From: an uncultured Prevotella sp.
GTDB taxonomy: Bacteria > Bacteroidota > Bacteroidia > Bacteroidales > Bacteroidaceae
NCBI GenBank assembly: GCA_900319905.1
Contig: ONQB01000017.1
Span: forward strand, 1 to 63,804
Length of the DNA stretch: 63,804 nucleotides
Direction of reading: 5' to 3'
Shown here: positions 44,951 through 53,176 of the stretch, piece by piece
How positions within the stretch are numbered: position 1 is the stretch's first letter
Layout: the number at the start of each line of letters is the position of its first letter
Notes under the pieces: generated by a model
Told to the model about the DNA's origin: nothing
Seen by the model: the letters and a program-made list of their open reading frames with translations, nothing else
Database searches by the model: none
Translations under genes and position numbers: made by a program

Positions 44951-45082
44951 CTTACGGCGAAATGTGCTCGGCCTTACGGCGAAAAGCCGATGGCTCTTCG
45001 GCGAGAAGCCGATGGCTCTTCGGCGAAAGGGCAGTGCCTCTACGGCGAAAAGCCGAGCCGCTTTCGACACTTTCATGAGACC
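44951..45082. repeat. 22-bp phased intergenic repeat, locus D (5-6 units)
   Basis: Units start at 44951, 44973, 44995, 45017 and 45039, exactly 22 bp apart, with a decayed sixth at 45061. The shared core is ACGGCGAAAAGCCGATGGC. Each unit has an internal dyad (CGGC/GCCG). This is the best-preserved of the arrays and lies between divergent genes (tetR and the GNAT-Nudix gene). Confidence 0.92.
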
Positions 45083-45293
45083 AAATCGTAGATCTTTAGG
45101 ATAATAATTAAATAAATATCTGAGACTTAGCGAATTACAAAAACGCTCAAAACGGCCGTTTTTGAGCATCCATCCGACCTTGTTCGCAAAAACAGCCGCC
45201 ATGAGGCACTTAAAACATGAAAGATATTGACACCCTCTGTCATGCAGAATAGAAAATAGACAGAGGCTGAACACTTGTTTCACGAAATAGTGT

Positions 45294-45301
45294 TATCTTT
45301 G
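45294..45301 (+). promoter_or_regulatory. -7 box of the GNAT-Nudix gene
   Basis: TATCTTTG, 27 bp before the ATG at 45329. A TTG at 45275-45277 is closer than the usual -33 spacing. An 8-bp hairpin (CCTCTGTC/GACAGAGG, about 45234-45266) lies just upstream. Confidence 0.4.
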
Positions 45302-45328
45302 TAACCAAATACACATAGAATAAGAAAT

Positions 45329-46378
45329 ATGGCAATATGCAGGATAAGGCAAGAGGACAACGAAAGAATAGCCAGCATCATCCGGCACGTCTTTGACGAG
45401 CTGGATATGCCCAAAGAGCACACCGTCTACGACGAGGAAGCCACCGACCACCAGTACGAGGTCTTCCGCGACGAGCCCCGCTCCGTGCTTTGGGTGGCAG
45501 AGGAAAGAGGCATCGTCCTCGGTTCCTGCGGCGTTTATCCCACACAGGGACTGCCCGAGGGCTGGTGCGAGATAGTAAAGTTCTATGTGGACAAAAGCGC
45601 TCGCGGCAAGGGCATCGGCAGCGCACTCTTTACCAAAGCGCTGGAATCGGCCCGATGCCTGGGCTATAAGACGGCCTATCTGGAGACCTTCCCCAAATTC
45701 GGCAATGCCATAGGCATGTACCGCAGGCTCGGTTTCCACGACATCGATCATCAGATGGGCAACTCCGGCCATACGGCTATGAGCATCTTCATGACCAAGT
45801 GCTTGAGAGACGTCACCTTCAACGACGATGACATGAGATGGACGGTTCTCGAGTCGGAGAACCTGATTCACCATCCTCATCTCGATGCTTATAAGGAAAA
45901 AGTGGCGCTACCCGACGGCAGAGTCTACGACGATTTCTATCATCTGCACTTCGCTCCCGTCGTCTGCATTGTCGCAGAGACCGAGGACGGCAAGATTCTC
46001 TTGGAGCGTCAGTACCGCCATGCTGCTAAAGAGGTGCTGACGGAGATTCCCGCCGGCGTTGTAGAAGGCAACGAGGACCCCTTGGAAGCCGCCAAGAGAG
46101 AACTGATGGAGGAAACAGGTTATGCCGGTGGTGAATGGACGGCGCTATGCGAGGAATATGCCCAAGGCGGTGTGCAGGACAACAAGATGTACAGTTTCTA
46201 TGCCAAGGGCGTAAAGCATCAGGGCCCCCGTCATCTTGACGCAACAGAAGACATCCGGGTCTACGCCATCGACAAGCATGAGGTGTTGGGGATGCTGATA
46301 GACGGAGACATCAAGCAGGCTCCCCTAAGTCCCGCTCTTTGGAAATACTTTGCGCTCTACACCGATTTGCTGAGATAG
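45329..46378 (+). CDS. GNAT acetyltransferase - Nudix hydrolase fusion
   Basis: A 349-residue cytosolic two-domain protein. Residues about 1-155 form a GNAT acetyltransferase with the acetyl-CoA loop VDKSARGKGIGSALF and the later motif GNAIGMYRRLGF. Residues about 165-349 form a Nudix hydrolase with a complete Nudix box: G-x5-E-x7-REL-x-EE-x-GY, starting at AGVVEGNEDP. VLTEIPAG just before it is typical of the ADP-sugar pyrophosphatase branch of Nudix proteins. Substrates are unknown. The fusion suggests that the acetyl acceptor and the nucleotide substrate belong to one pathway or repair route. It is a single gene with its own -7 box. Confidence 0.88.
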   Translation: MAICRIRQEDNERIASIIRHVFDELDMPKEHTVYDEEATDHQYEVFRDEPRSVLWVAEERGIVLGSCGVYPTQGLPEGWCEIVKFYVDKSARGKGIGSALFTKALESARCLGYKTAYLETFPKFGNAIGMYRRLGFHDIDHQMGNSGHTAMSIFMTKCLRDVTFNDDDMRWTVLESENLIHHPHLDAYKEKVALPDGRVYDDFYHLHFAPVVCIVAETEDGKILLERQYRHAAKEVLTEIPAGVVEGNEDPLEAAKRELMEETGYAGGEWTALCEEYAQGGVQDNKMYSFYAKGVKHQGPRHLDATEDIRVYAIDKHEVLGMLIDGDIKQAPLSPALWKYFALYTDLLR

Positions 46379-46480
46379 CGGGGCTAAGACTTTGAGTGTC
46401 TAACAAGCTGGAGTCTTGTGCCGGCCACTACACTACAAAAAAGATCCGTTGCGCCGGCACTTACATCCCTATTATAACTA

Positions 46481-46991
46481 ACTCAAGTTTCGGAAGTTTG
46501 TATTGTTAGAACCCCCTTGGGGGTTCCGGAATCATAGCGAGGGGATGAGGTGAGCGAAGCGAACCTCTTCCCCTCGGAACATAATGGTGGAAAATTAATT
46601 CGCTACCCCCTTGGGGGTTGCGGCAATGTTATATTCCCAGTCTGTAGTCCCTGTTACATGTTTCACGGATGCTCCAAATTTATTATTGCCGCAACCCCCA
46701 AGGGGGTAGCGAATTATTTGACTACATCATGTTACGAATTTCGAGGGGAATCGCTTCATTCGCTATCGCTCATTCGCTTTTCCCCTCGCTATGTTACCGG
46801 AACCCCTAAGGGGTTCTGTCATATGTTACTCAAGTTTCGGAAGTTTGTATTTCTTTGCAGAGGCGGCCCTTGTGGCCGTCCGCGGCCTATGTTTACACTT
46901 TTATATCTCTCAAATCTTTACTCCTTTGGTTGCGGACGGCCACAAAGACCGCCCCATCAATAGATTGATCCACTTCCGAAACTTGAGTAAC
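46481..46991. repeat. Cluster of nested palindromes after the GNAT-Nudix gene
   Basis: The 24-bp sequence that starts ACTCAAGTTTCGGAAGTTTG occurs at 46481-46504 and 46828-46851, and an inverted copy of its core lies at 46972-46988. Between the first two are nested layers: AGAACCCCCTTGGGGGTTCC (46508-46527) facing CCGGAACCCCTAAGGGGTTC (46797-46816); an ATAGCGAGGGG arm (46534) facing CCCCTCGCTAT (46782-46792); and an inner perfect 31-bp inverted repeat (46597-46627 with 46685-46715). Between the second and third copies lies GGCGGCCCTTGTGGCCGTCC (46862) with a partly decayed inverse at 46932-46953. The last copy abuts the kinase stop codon (46991-46993). Confidence 0.9.
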
Positions 46992-47902
46992 TAAAAGTGG
47001 CTGACCACGGTATTGCCGTCGCTTTCAGTCTGCTCGATGCTATTGTCAGATGCCGTGCCGCTCATCTGACAGACCAATCCAGCGATAGCCAGTCCAAGCA
47101 GTATAATGGCAGTGCCCACGATGGCCGCCATGCTCCAGCGATAGTGTACAGCGGGGAGGCGAATGGCAGAAGCGCTCTTCGGCCGCTCGGCCGCATCGAG
47201 GCTAACGCAAGCCTGCGAGGCATGCTGCAAGCCCCAATCGTGAGTGGCGGAAGCCATGTTCTGCATGACCTTACCCAGACTGTAGATGTCGGCAGCCACG
47301 CTGGGCAGCGCTCCGGCAAGCAACTGCTCGGGTGCGATATATCCCCTCGAACCCGCCGGGCTCTTCAGCACGCTAAAGGCATCGCTGTCGGAGAGGCTGA
47401 AGTCGATGAGTTTGACTTGGTTGCCGGTGTGCGTGACCATGATATTGGCGGGCTTGATGTCGCGGTGGATGATTTGCTTACTATGCATGTAGTCGATGGC
47501 CTGACAGAGCTGGCGGAAGACACTGCGCGCCAACGTCTGGGTGAGGCGGCCTTGGTTGATAAGACTCTCCAGCGTGTCGCCGTCGATATACTCCATGACA
47601 ATGGCTTGCCCCAATTCGGGCACCTCTTCCCAACCGATGGTGCGGCAGATGTTGGGATGGTCGAGCTGAATGCCTATCTCAAACTCCTTGCGCAGGGCCA
47701 TTCGGTAGACGGGGGTCAGCTCAAAGTCGGGCTTGAGCAGTTTCAGCACATAGCGTTTGCCGTAGCGCTGGGCCATGTAGAGACGGGCAGGCCCAGAGGG
47801 TGAGGTGTAGATTGGCGTCACATTAGTGAATTGTTTACCGGGCTGCAAGTCGACTGCACTCTCTACGTCAGAGAGAAAAGCAGATGAGGAATCATTGTTC
47901 AT
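46991..47902 (-). CDS. Membrane-anchored Ser/Thr protein kinase homologue
   Basis: A 303-residue Hanks-type kinase with one C-terminal membrane helix (about 256-277) and a short Ser/Thr-rich tail beyond it. Kinase features are Lys54 in YVLKLLK, the alphaC Glu in KEFEIG, the catalytic loop HRDIKPAN (146-153), DFS in place of DFG (167-169), and APEQ (190-193). The Gly-rich loop is poorly formed (TSPSGPARLY). DFS keeps the metal-binding Asp, so activity is possible but not certain. The start codon overlaps the stop of the upstream HTH-like gene (ATGA). It is the last gene of the fimbrillin/M64 operon. Confidence 0.85.
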   Translation of the reverse strand: MNNDSSSAFLSDVESAVDLQPGKQFTNVTPIYTSPSGPARLYMAQRYGKRYVLKLLKPDFELTPVYRMALRKEFEIGIQLDHPNICRTIGWEEVPELGQAIVMEYIDGDTLESLINQGRLTQTLARSVFRQLCQAIDYMHSKQIIHRDIKPANIMVTHTGNQVKLIDFSLSDSDAFSVLKSPAGSRGYIAPEQLLAGALPSVAADIYSLGKVMQNMASATHDWGLQHASQACVSLDAAERPKSASAIRLPAVHYRWSMAAIVGTAIILLGLAIAGLVCQMSGTASDNSIEQTESDGNTVVSHF

Positions 47903-48483
47903 GCCTTGGAGTGTTTAAATACCTTTAAAATTGAAAGTCCGCCATTGCGCCCTGCCACGAAGGGCTCAGTACGCTCGCCCCGGCGGAGCAGATAGGGCAG
48001 GAAGAGAGGCTGTCCTTTGAGGAAGCATCCCGTGAGAAAGCGGTCGCCCACGCATAACTTGCTGTTGTCAGCGGCAACGACCTCATAGAAACTTTCGCCG
48101 AGGTAGCGCAGCCGTATCAGGCGGTTGGGGTTCCATCCTATTTCCACCTCATCGCCCACAACGAGGGCATTGCTGACGAGTTGGTCGGCATGGATGAACG
48201 ACGAGTTGAACCGCGTGCTGGTCTTCAGCCAACGCACGAATGCACGGTAGTCGGCATGGCCGAGATAGCGGGCGAGCACGTCGAGGGTGCCCACGCGCGG
48301 CTTGTGGCTGTCACTGACATAGCCCCACAGGCGCTTGAGCGTCGAGGCCGAGAGGTCGAGCTGGGCCTTATAGTGGAGATCGACCGAGAACGACTCGAAA
48401 TCGGTAGTCGTATTCAGTCCCTTGCCATATTTTTCTTCAACGAGGAGTTTCAGTTGTTCTATTTCTGCATTGTTCATCTTCAA
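47899..48483 (-). CDS. Bacteroidota HTH-like protein of unknown function
   Basis: A 194-residue soluble protein. The first 85 residues look like a helical DNA-binding domain with the motif LSASTLKRLWGYVSD and, after it, TLDVLARYLGHADYRAFVRW. I recall similar S/TLKRLxGY motifs in Bacteroidota regulators but cannot name a family. The second half is beta-rich (GDEVEIGWNPNRLIRLRYLG, KLCVGDRFLTG) and could bind a ligand or peptide. It starts 4 bp after the LRR lipoprotein gene and shares an ATGA overlap with the kinase gene. I infer that it works with the kinase, perhaps as its target. Confidence 0.6.
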   Translation of the reverse strand: MKMNNAEIEQLKLLVEEKYGKGLNTTTDFESFSVDLHYKAQLDLSASTLKRLWGYVSDSHKPRVGTLDVLARYLGHADYRAFVRWLKTSTRFNSSFIHADQLVSNALVVGDEVEIGWNPNRLIRLRYLGESFYEVVAADNSKLCVGDRFLTGCFLKGQPLFLPYLLRRGERTEPFVAGRNGGLSILKVFKHSKA

Positions 48484-48487
48484 GAAG

Positions 48488-50158
48488 CTATTTCATTGCT
48501 TTGACATGTACGAATTGTCCCCACGTGGGGTCAGCCCGATAGAGGGCAAGGCTCTCCGCCGGCACATGGAGCACACAGTTTTTGAAGATACTGCGTCCTG
48601 TAGTGGAGAAGGCTGCCGCAGTACACACGGGAGGAAGTGTGGCCGCCACGTAGAGGTCGGCCAGCGGGCATCCGTCGAAAGCATAGTCGGAGACGAGTTC
48701 GGTCGCCGTGCCCAACCTTACGGTGGCCAGATGGGTGCATTGCTGGAAAGTGGCTGTGGGTACAAGTTTCAAAGCCTCAGGCATGACCACCTCCTCTACC
48801 CTACTGCCGAAGAAGGCGGCACGGCCCAGCGTCGTCAGTGTAGAGGGCAGCACGAAACGGGTCACATGGCACTGCTGGAAGGCATAGTCGCCCACGGCGG
48901 TGACGGTGGAGGGCAGCGTGTAGTCGCCCGTCTTGCCCATGGGGAACCACACGAGACGCGTGGCAGCCTTGTTGAAGAGCACTCCATCGATGCTGGCATA
49001 GTGGTCGTTGGCTCCACTGACCCAAATGGCAGTCAGCGACGTGCAGCCCGATGAGGGAGTGACATTGGAGGCTGAAGCGGGGATGGTGAGCTCGCGCAGC
49101 GCGGAGCATCCCTGCAGGGCATCCTTTTCCAACGTAGTAGCCGAGGTGGGAAGGAGCAGTCGCGTCAGGCGGTCGCAGTCGGCAAAGAGGCTCTAGCCCA
49201 CCACGTCGGCAACGGCATAGCGGCCACTGCCATAACTGCCACCACCGGCGACGATGGTCACTTCAGTGAGATCGACATCGGTCAGTTGGCCGGCGGTGGG
49301 CGTGCCGTCTTCATCACGCCCCATCATGCGGCGGAGACAGCGCAGGTCGTCGCCGTTCATCTTGCCGGAGAACGCCAGTCGGGTGTGGCTGTACAAGTCG
49401 CTGGACATGAGCAAGGACAGGTCGCCGGGCGCATTGAGCATCACCGTACTGCCCGTAGTGAAAGCCAACGGAGCACTCTCCGTGCGCCCGACGCTGTTCT
49501 CGGCAAAGGCCACGAAGCGATAGGAGGTATTCTGGGAGAGAGGACCTGCGCAGAGACGTGCCCGGTGCTGCACGGCCGAGTCAGGGTCGACCGTCAGCGT
49601 CGTAGTTTGCCCCGTCGCCCCGTTCACGCAATAGACGCCCGTGGCAGTGACCGCCTCACCACCGGTGTCAGTGACCGTATAGGCGAGGATAGCCGAGGTG
49701 GGGCCACAACTGAGCAGCACCGGGGCAGTAAGCGCTGGACGACTGTTGGGCAGAGTGGCAAAGCTGACAGCATTGCTCTGCAGCTCGGCCTCACCATGTC
49801 TGCCTTGCAGCACGCAGGTATATCGTCGGCCGGCAGTCAGTCCGCTAACCATCCATGACACGCTATCACCCTCGACGGTCAGCACCGGAGAAGTGAATGT
49901 CTGTTGTATGCCGCCTGCTGTTCCGTCCGCCGTAGCCATCTTGTCCTCACTGACACGGAAGGTCAGCGAGGGCAGGTCGCTATGGGCGGTGCGGGCCACA
50001 TGGCCGTGCAGCACGGCGGTGGTGCGCGTCATCGCGGTAGGGGCATCCATCCATAACGTCGGCTCCAGGTTGCCGGGGCCGTCAGACTCGCTGCACGAAC
50101 CGCAGAGAGCCAGCAGGGCGAGGAAAGCCGATACGCATGATAATTTATGTTTCTTCAT
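48488..50158 (-). pseudogene. LRR surface lipoprotein interrupted by an in-frame TAG
   Basis: One continuous frame of 556 codons, broken only by TAG at 49193-49195 (after ADVVG, before SLFADCDRL). The N-terminal part has a lipoprotein signal ending LCGSC, then two fibronectin-III/Ig-like domains (SLTFRVSEDK, AILAYTVTDTGGEAVTATGVY and SYRFVAFAENSVGRTES). The part after the stop has BspA-type leucine-rich repeats (TLEKDALQGCSALRELTIPA, AVGDYAFQQCHVTRFVLPST). Sequence on both sides of the stop is in frame and intact, so this is a single nonsense change (GAG or CAG to TAG) or a sequencing error. The N-terminal 321 residues could still be made. It lies 46 bp after the envelope-protein gene. Confidence 0.75.
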
Positions 50159-50204
50159 TGTGATGTCGTTTGGTATGGCCGCAAAGCATGAGTGCTCCCG
50201 CGGC

Positions 50205-51179
50205 CTATTTTATTTTGATGCCTACACCTATCTGTGCCTGCCAATACTTGCCCTTCACCGTGGAGGCCGAGGCCGAAAAGCAGCATCGTCCCACAGTCAC
50301 CACCAGTCCGGTCTCTGCGGCAATGCCCTTGGCTGAGCGGTCACGGCAGCGCAGATAGCCACCGCCCTCGCTGGGAGCCAGTTGCCAATAGGCATAGCGT
50401 CGGCCAAAGCCGAGACCCTCATAGAGGTAGAGCCACCGGCTCAGACGGTGGGCGGCGCCACCAGTAATGAGGTAATGACGGTACTCGGTGCGCCCACTGT
50501 AGTAGGGCGTCACCGTCCAGCCGTCGGCCTGTCCGTCGTCAGAGCATACGCCACGTTCGTCCACCTTGCCGCGCAGGTCGCCGGCAACGTGCAGGAATGC
50601 ACCGTTGCGCTTGCCCACAACCACCATCAGGCCCCACGAGGGTCCATGGGCATAGGCACCAACGGTGGCCAGCGTCATCAGGGACAGGGGAATGCGCGGG
50701 CGGGCAGCCACCGTGACGATAGTGTCGCGCAGCACCTGAGTACGCACCACGGTGTCGTGACGCAGCACCACGGGCGACGGCGGCAGACGCAACGTGAGCT
50801 CATAGGCCAGACGCGACTCCAGCGCTGAGGGCAGACGATAGTCGCGCAGCACACCCCAACGGGGATGCTTGATGGTGAGCAGGCGCGTGCCCTGGGGAAC
50901 GTAGAGCCATATCTCGCCCACCTTGTCCACACGGCGGACAATACCCAAGGGCGTGGAGAAAGCAAAGTCGGAGGATGCCTGCACTTTGATTAACGCACAG
51001 GCGTTGGTATTGTTGTCGCGTACTGGATGGACAAAGGCACTGATGTCGTTGGGCAAGGCTCGGAAACCCGACACAGAGAACTGCTGGGCACGTGCCATGC
51101 ACACGCAGCAGAGACTGAGCGTCAGCCATGCCAACAGGCGCGACAGCGATGAGTGGAGGTGAAGGGAGGAGAGGGTCAT
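50205..51179 (-). CDS. Predicted exported envelope protein, PEGA-like
   Basis: A 324-residue protein with a signal peptide (LLAWLTLSLCCVCMARAQ). The N-terminal half (about 35-140) resembles PEGA-like surface domains (IWLYVPQGTRLLTIKHPRWGVL, YELTL). A central hydrophobic stretch (IPLSLMTLATVGAYA) and the C-terminal part, with alternating residues and aromatic strands (GWTVTPYYSGRTEYRHYLITG, YWQAQIGVGIKIK), suggest a small outer-membrane barrel. I recognise no function. The ATG at 51179 is chosen; a TTG two codons upstream is the alternative. It lies 11 bp after the NTF2-like gene. Confidence 0.65.
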   Translation of the reverse strand: MTLSSLHLHSSLSRLLAWLTLSLCCVCMARAQQFSVSGFRALPNDISAFVHPVRDNNTNACALIKVQASSDFAFSTPLGIVRRVDKVGEIWLYVPQGTRLLTIKHPRWGVLRDYRLPSALESRLAYELTLRLPPSPVVLRHDTVVRTQVLRDTIVTVAARPRIPLSLMTLATVGAYAHGPSWGLMVVVGKRNGAFLHVAGDLRGKVDERGVCSDDGQADGWTVTPYYSGRTEYRHYLITGGAAHRLSRWLYLYEGLGFGRRYAYWQLAPSEGGGYLRCRDRSAKGIAAETGLVVTVGRCCFSASASTVKGKYWQAQIGVGIKIK

Positions 51180-51190
51180 AGGCAAAGGAG

Positions 51191-52237
51191 TTATTCAAGA
51201 TTGAAATCGCCCAAGCTGACAATATCGTCGGCACTGCGCACGGTGCCGGCCGGTTGCCAGGTGCGCACGTGGATGAGCGGCATGCTCGGGTTGCGGAAGT
51301 CCCACAAAAGAAAGAGATAGCCGTCGTCGGCATAGCGGTCGCTGCGGTACTGCTGGCGCAGCGTCACGCCATAGATGCCGTCCATGGTGGGATGGCGATA
51401 GATATGGAAATCGGAGAAGGCCACGTCGATACGCTTGTTGGCTGCAAAGGCCCTTGCCAGACGTGACAGATATTCTTGCTTGGTGCGCAGGTGGAAGCTC
51501 ACGCGGGAGGCATGAGCCAACGGGTCGTCACCCTGCTTGGTGCGGCACTCGTTGCCTACGATGATAAGGGCTTGGTCGCTGAACACCTGACGCAGGAAGT
51601 CGAGGTCGCGCGTGGGATAGGCGGCGCGGAAGTGCTCGCAATAGTTCAGGATGATGGTGCGGCGCTGGGCGTCGGTCTCGGTCAGTTTGCCCTGTAGTAT
51701 CTTGTTGGCTTCTGCGGCAAACGGACTATGGCGGTCGTGGCGGGCCAAAGGTTTCATACGAACCATACGGGGCACTGACGACGAAGTGGTGACGGCAGCC
51801 TCTGCTGCCTCAGCAGTGGAGGGAGACGTAGCTGTATGCGCCGGAGAGTTGATGGGCTGCGATGCCCCTGTCACCTCGTTGCAGTTCATGCGGGGCTTCT
51901 TGTCCATCGCCACATACACGCGGCCCTGCTTGTCAAGGAAGCCGTCACTGCCCGTGGCCTTGTCGCGGAAGTGCAACTCACCGCCACGATAGCGGCTGTC
52001 GATATAGCAGTTGCGCAGTGGCATGGCGAAGACCTGCCGCCCCTGGGCGTCCTCGACAAGGCACACGGATCTGCCGTCGCGGAAAGTGCGCATTACAACC
52101 TCGCGACCCTCATGCAGTCCATAGCGCGTGTCGCGGTATGGATGAAAAACGCCAAAGGATGGCCACAGCCACACGGCCACGACCACCCCAAATAGAGAGA
52201 GTAATAAAATGGTCCAAGGCCATATGTATCTGTTCAT
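51191..52237 (-). CDS. Membrane-anchored protein with an NTF2-like C-terminal domain
   Basis: A 348-residue protein with an N-terminal membrane helix (WPWTILLLSLFGVVVAVWLW). A beta-rich region follows (about 30-110, with GLHEGREVVM, QVFAMPLRNCYIDSRYRGG and GFLDKQGRVYV), then a Ser/Thr/Ala linker. The C-terminal domain of about 170 residues resembles SnoaL/NTF2 folds (ILNYCEHFRAAYPTRDLDFL, SDQALIIVG, GIYGVTLRQQYRSDRYADDG, LFLLWDF). The function is unknown. The start is the ATG at 52237, where the membrane helix begins; the frame runs 86 codons further upstream through sequence belonging to the antisense of the fimbrillin gene. It forms a tight pair with the next gene. Confidence 0.65.
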   Translation of the reverse strand: MNRYIWPWTILLLSLFGVVVAVWLWPSFGVFHPYRDTRYGLHEGREVVMRTFRDGRSVCLVEDAQGRQVFAMPLRNCYIDSRYRGGELHFRDKATGSDGFLDKQGRVYVAMDKKPRMNCNEVTGASQPINSPAHTATSPSTAEAAEAAVTTSSSVPRMVRMKPLARHDRHSPFAAEANKILQGKLTETDAQRRTIILNYCEHFRAAYPTRDLDFLRQVFSDQALIIVGNECRTKQGDDPLAHASRVSFHLRTKQEYLSRLARAFAANKRIDVAFSDFHIYRHPTMDGIYGVTLRQQYRSDRYADDGYLFLLWDFRNPSMPLIHVRTWQPAGTVRSADDIVSLGDFNLE

Positions 52238-52256
52238 TCGCAATATGATGATATTA

Positions 52257-53147
52257 TCATTCGTTCCATCCCTCAACCTCGCCGCCGATGTTGATCTTGA
52301 CCTGCTCAGGATTGTCGGAGAGGATAAGGTTGACAAGATGGTTGACCCCCGGCTTGAACACGAAGCGGCTTTCATAGAGGTAGGACACGCCCTTGGCGAC
52401 CACCTCGACGAGGGGCACGCTGTTGGGCAATCGCTGTGGCACAACGATGGCAGAGAACAGCGTGGCTGCGTCCTGATGGGCTCGAATGGAAGCACGTGAG
52501 CCCTTGGGGGCCTTGGTTACCACACCGGCAGCAAGGTCGAAAGTGGCGGTGGGCACGGTGTTGTGCACATACACCTCAGCGTCACTGGGCAGGTCGCCCT
52601 CATAGTCCTCGCCCTTGATGAGGCGGATGGTGAGCTTGCTCATGACGTGGCTGAAGACGAGCGGCACCGGATCGGCCGAGGCATGTATGCCCTTGGTGCG
52701 TGCCCAAAGCAGGTCGCTGGCCTCATAGCCACCCATCGCCGTGGCGGTCGAGGCGGTGGATTGGTCGAGGCAGACGGTGACGGGCATGTCGTCGACACTC
52801 CGCACCGTTTTCTGATAAGGGTAATAGGCGTAGGCCGTGTAGGTACCATCGTCCCAATAGAGGGTCCGGGTGGGCGTCCATACATTGCCGTTGCAGGTCA
52901 GCATCTCGTTGTTCACCGTGTTGCCACCAGGCTCCAAGGGCAGTGTGTCGCCCGCAACAAACAGTCCAATGGTATCGCCTTGCTCGAAGGTGTTGTTGGC
53001 CACACGCGTCTGCCCTGGGTAATAGGTATTGAAGCGCATCATGTAGGAGTCGTTAGACTGCGCTACGATGTCCTCATTCTGTGAACATGCCTGAAAGACA
53101 AGCGCGAAACCCGCAATACAGGCGATTATCATGCTATGACATTTCAT
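52257..53147 (-). CDS. Fimbrillin-family lipoprotein
   Basis: A 296-residue surface lipoprotein with a signal ending LVFQAC (lipobox, Cys21) and acidic residues after it. It shares with the two neighbouring fimbrillin-type proteins the elements YAYYPYQ, a DQS motif, GGYEASDLLWA, FSHVMSKLTIRL and AIVVPQ. This layout matches fimbrillin-like proteins (PF13149), which form fimbrial subunits or adhesins in Bacteroidota. Whether it polymerises is unknown. It lies 29 bp after the M64 fusion gene. Confidence 0.82.
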   Translation of the reverse strand: MKCHSMIIACIAGFALVFQACSQNEDIVAQSNDSYMMRFNTYYPGQTRVANNTFEQGDTIGLFVAGDTLPLEPGGNTVNNEMLTCNGNVWTPTRTLYWDDGTYTAYAYYPYQKTVRSVDDMPVTVCLDQSTASTATAMGGYEASDLLWARTKGIHASADPVPLVFSHVMSKLTIRLIKGEDYEGDLPSDAEVYVHNTVPTATFDLAAGVVTKAPKGSRASIRAHQDAATLFSAIVVPQRLPNSVPLVEVVAKGVSYLYESRFVFKPGVNHLVNLILSDNPEQVKINIGGEVEGWNE

Positions 53148-53176
53148 TGTGTTTACTTTTACGGTTCAACATGCTG

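Noticed and set aside
44951-45082. CRISPR array
   Set aside because: Units are contiguous with no spacers, 22 bp is shorter than known CRISPR repeats with spacers, and no cas gene is present.
46550-46963. 137-codon plus-strand frame after the GNAT-Nudix gene
   Set aside because: It lies wholly in the nested palindromes and encodes mirrored sequence.
49193-49195. Stop-codon reassignment (TAG read as sense)
   Set aside because: TAG ends normal genes in the window (nrnA, the kinase, tolC), and the other interrupted frames carry TGA and TAA, so recoding does not explain them.
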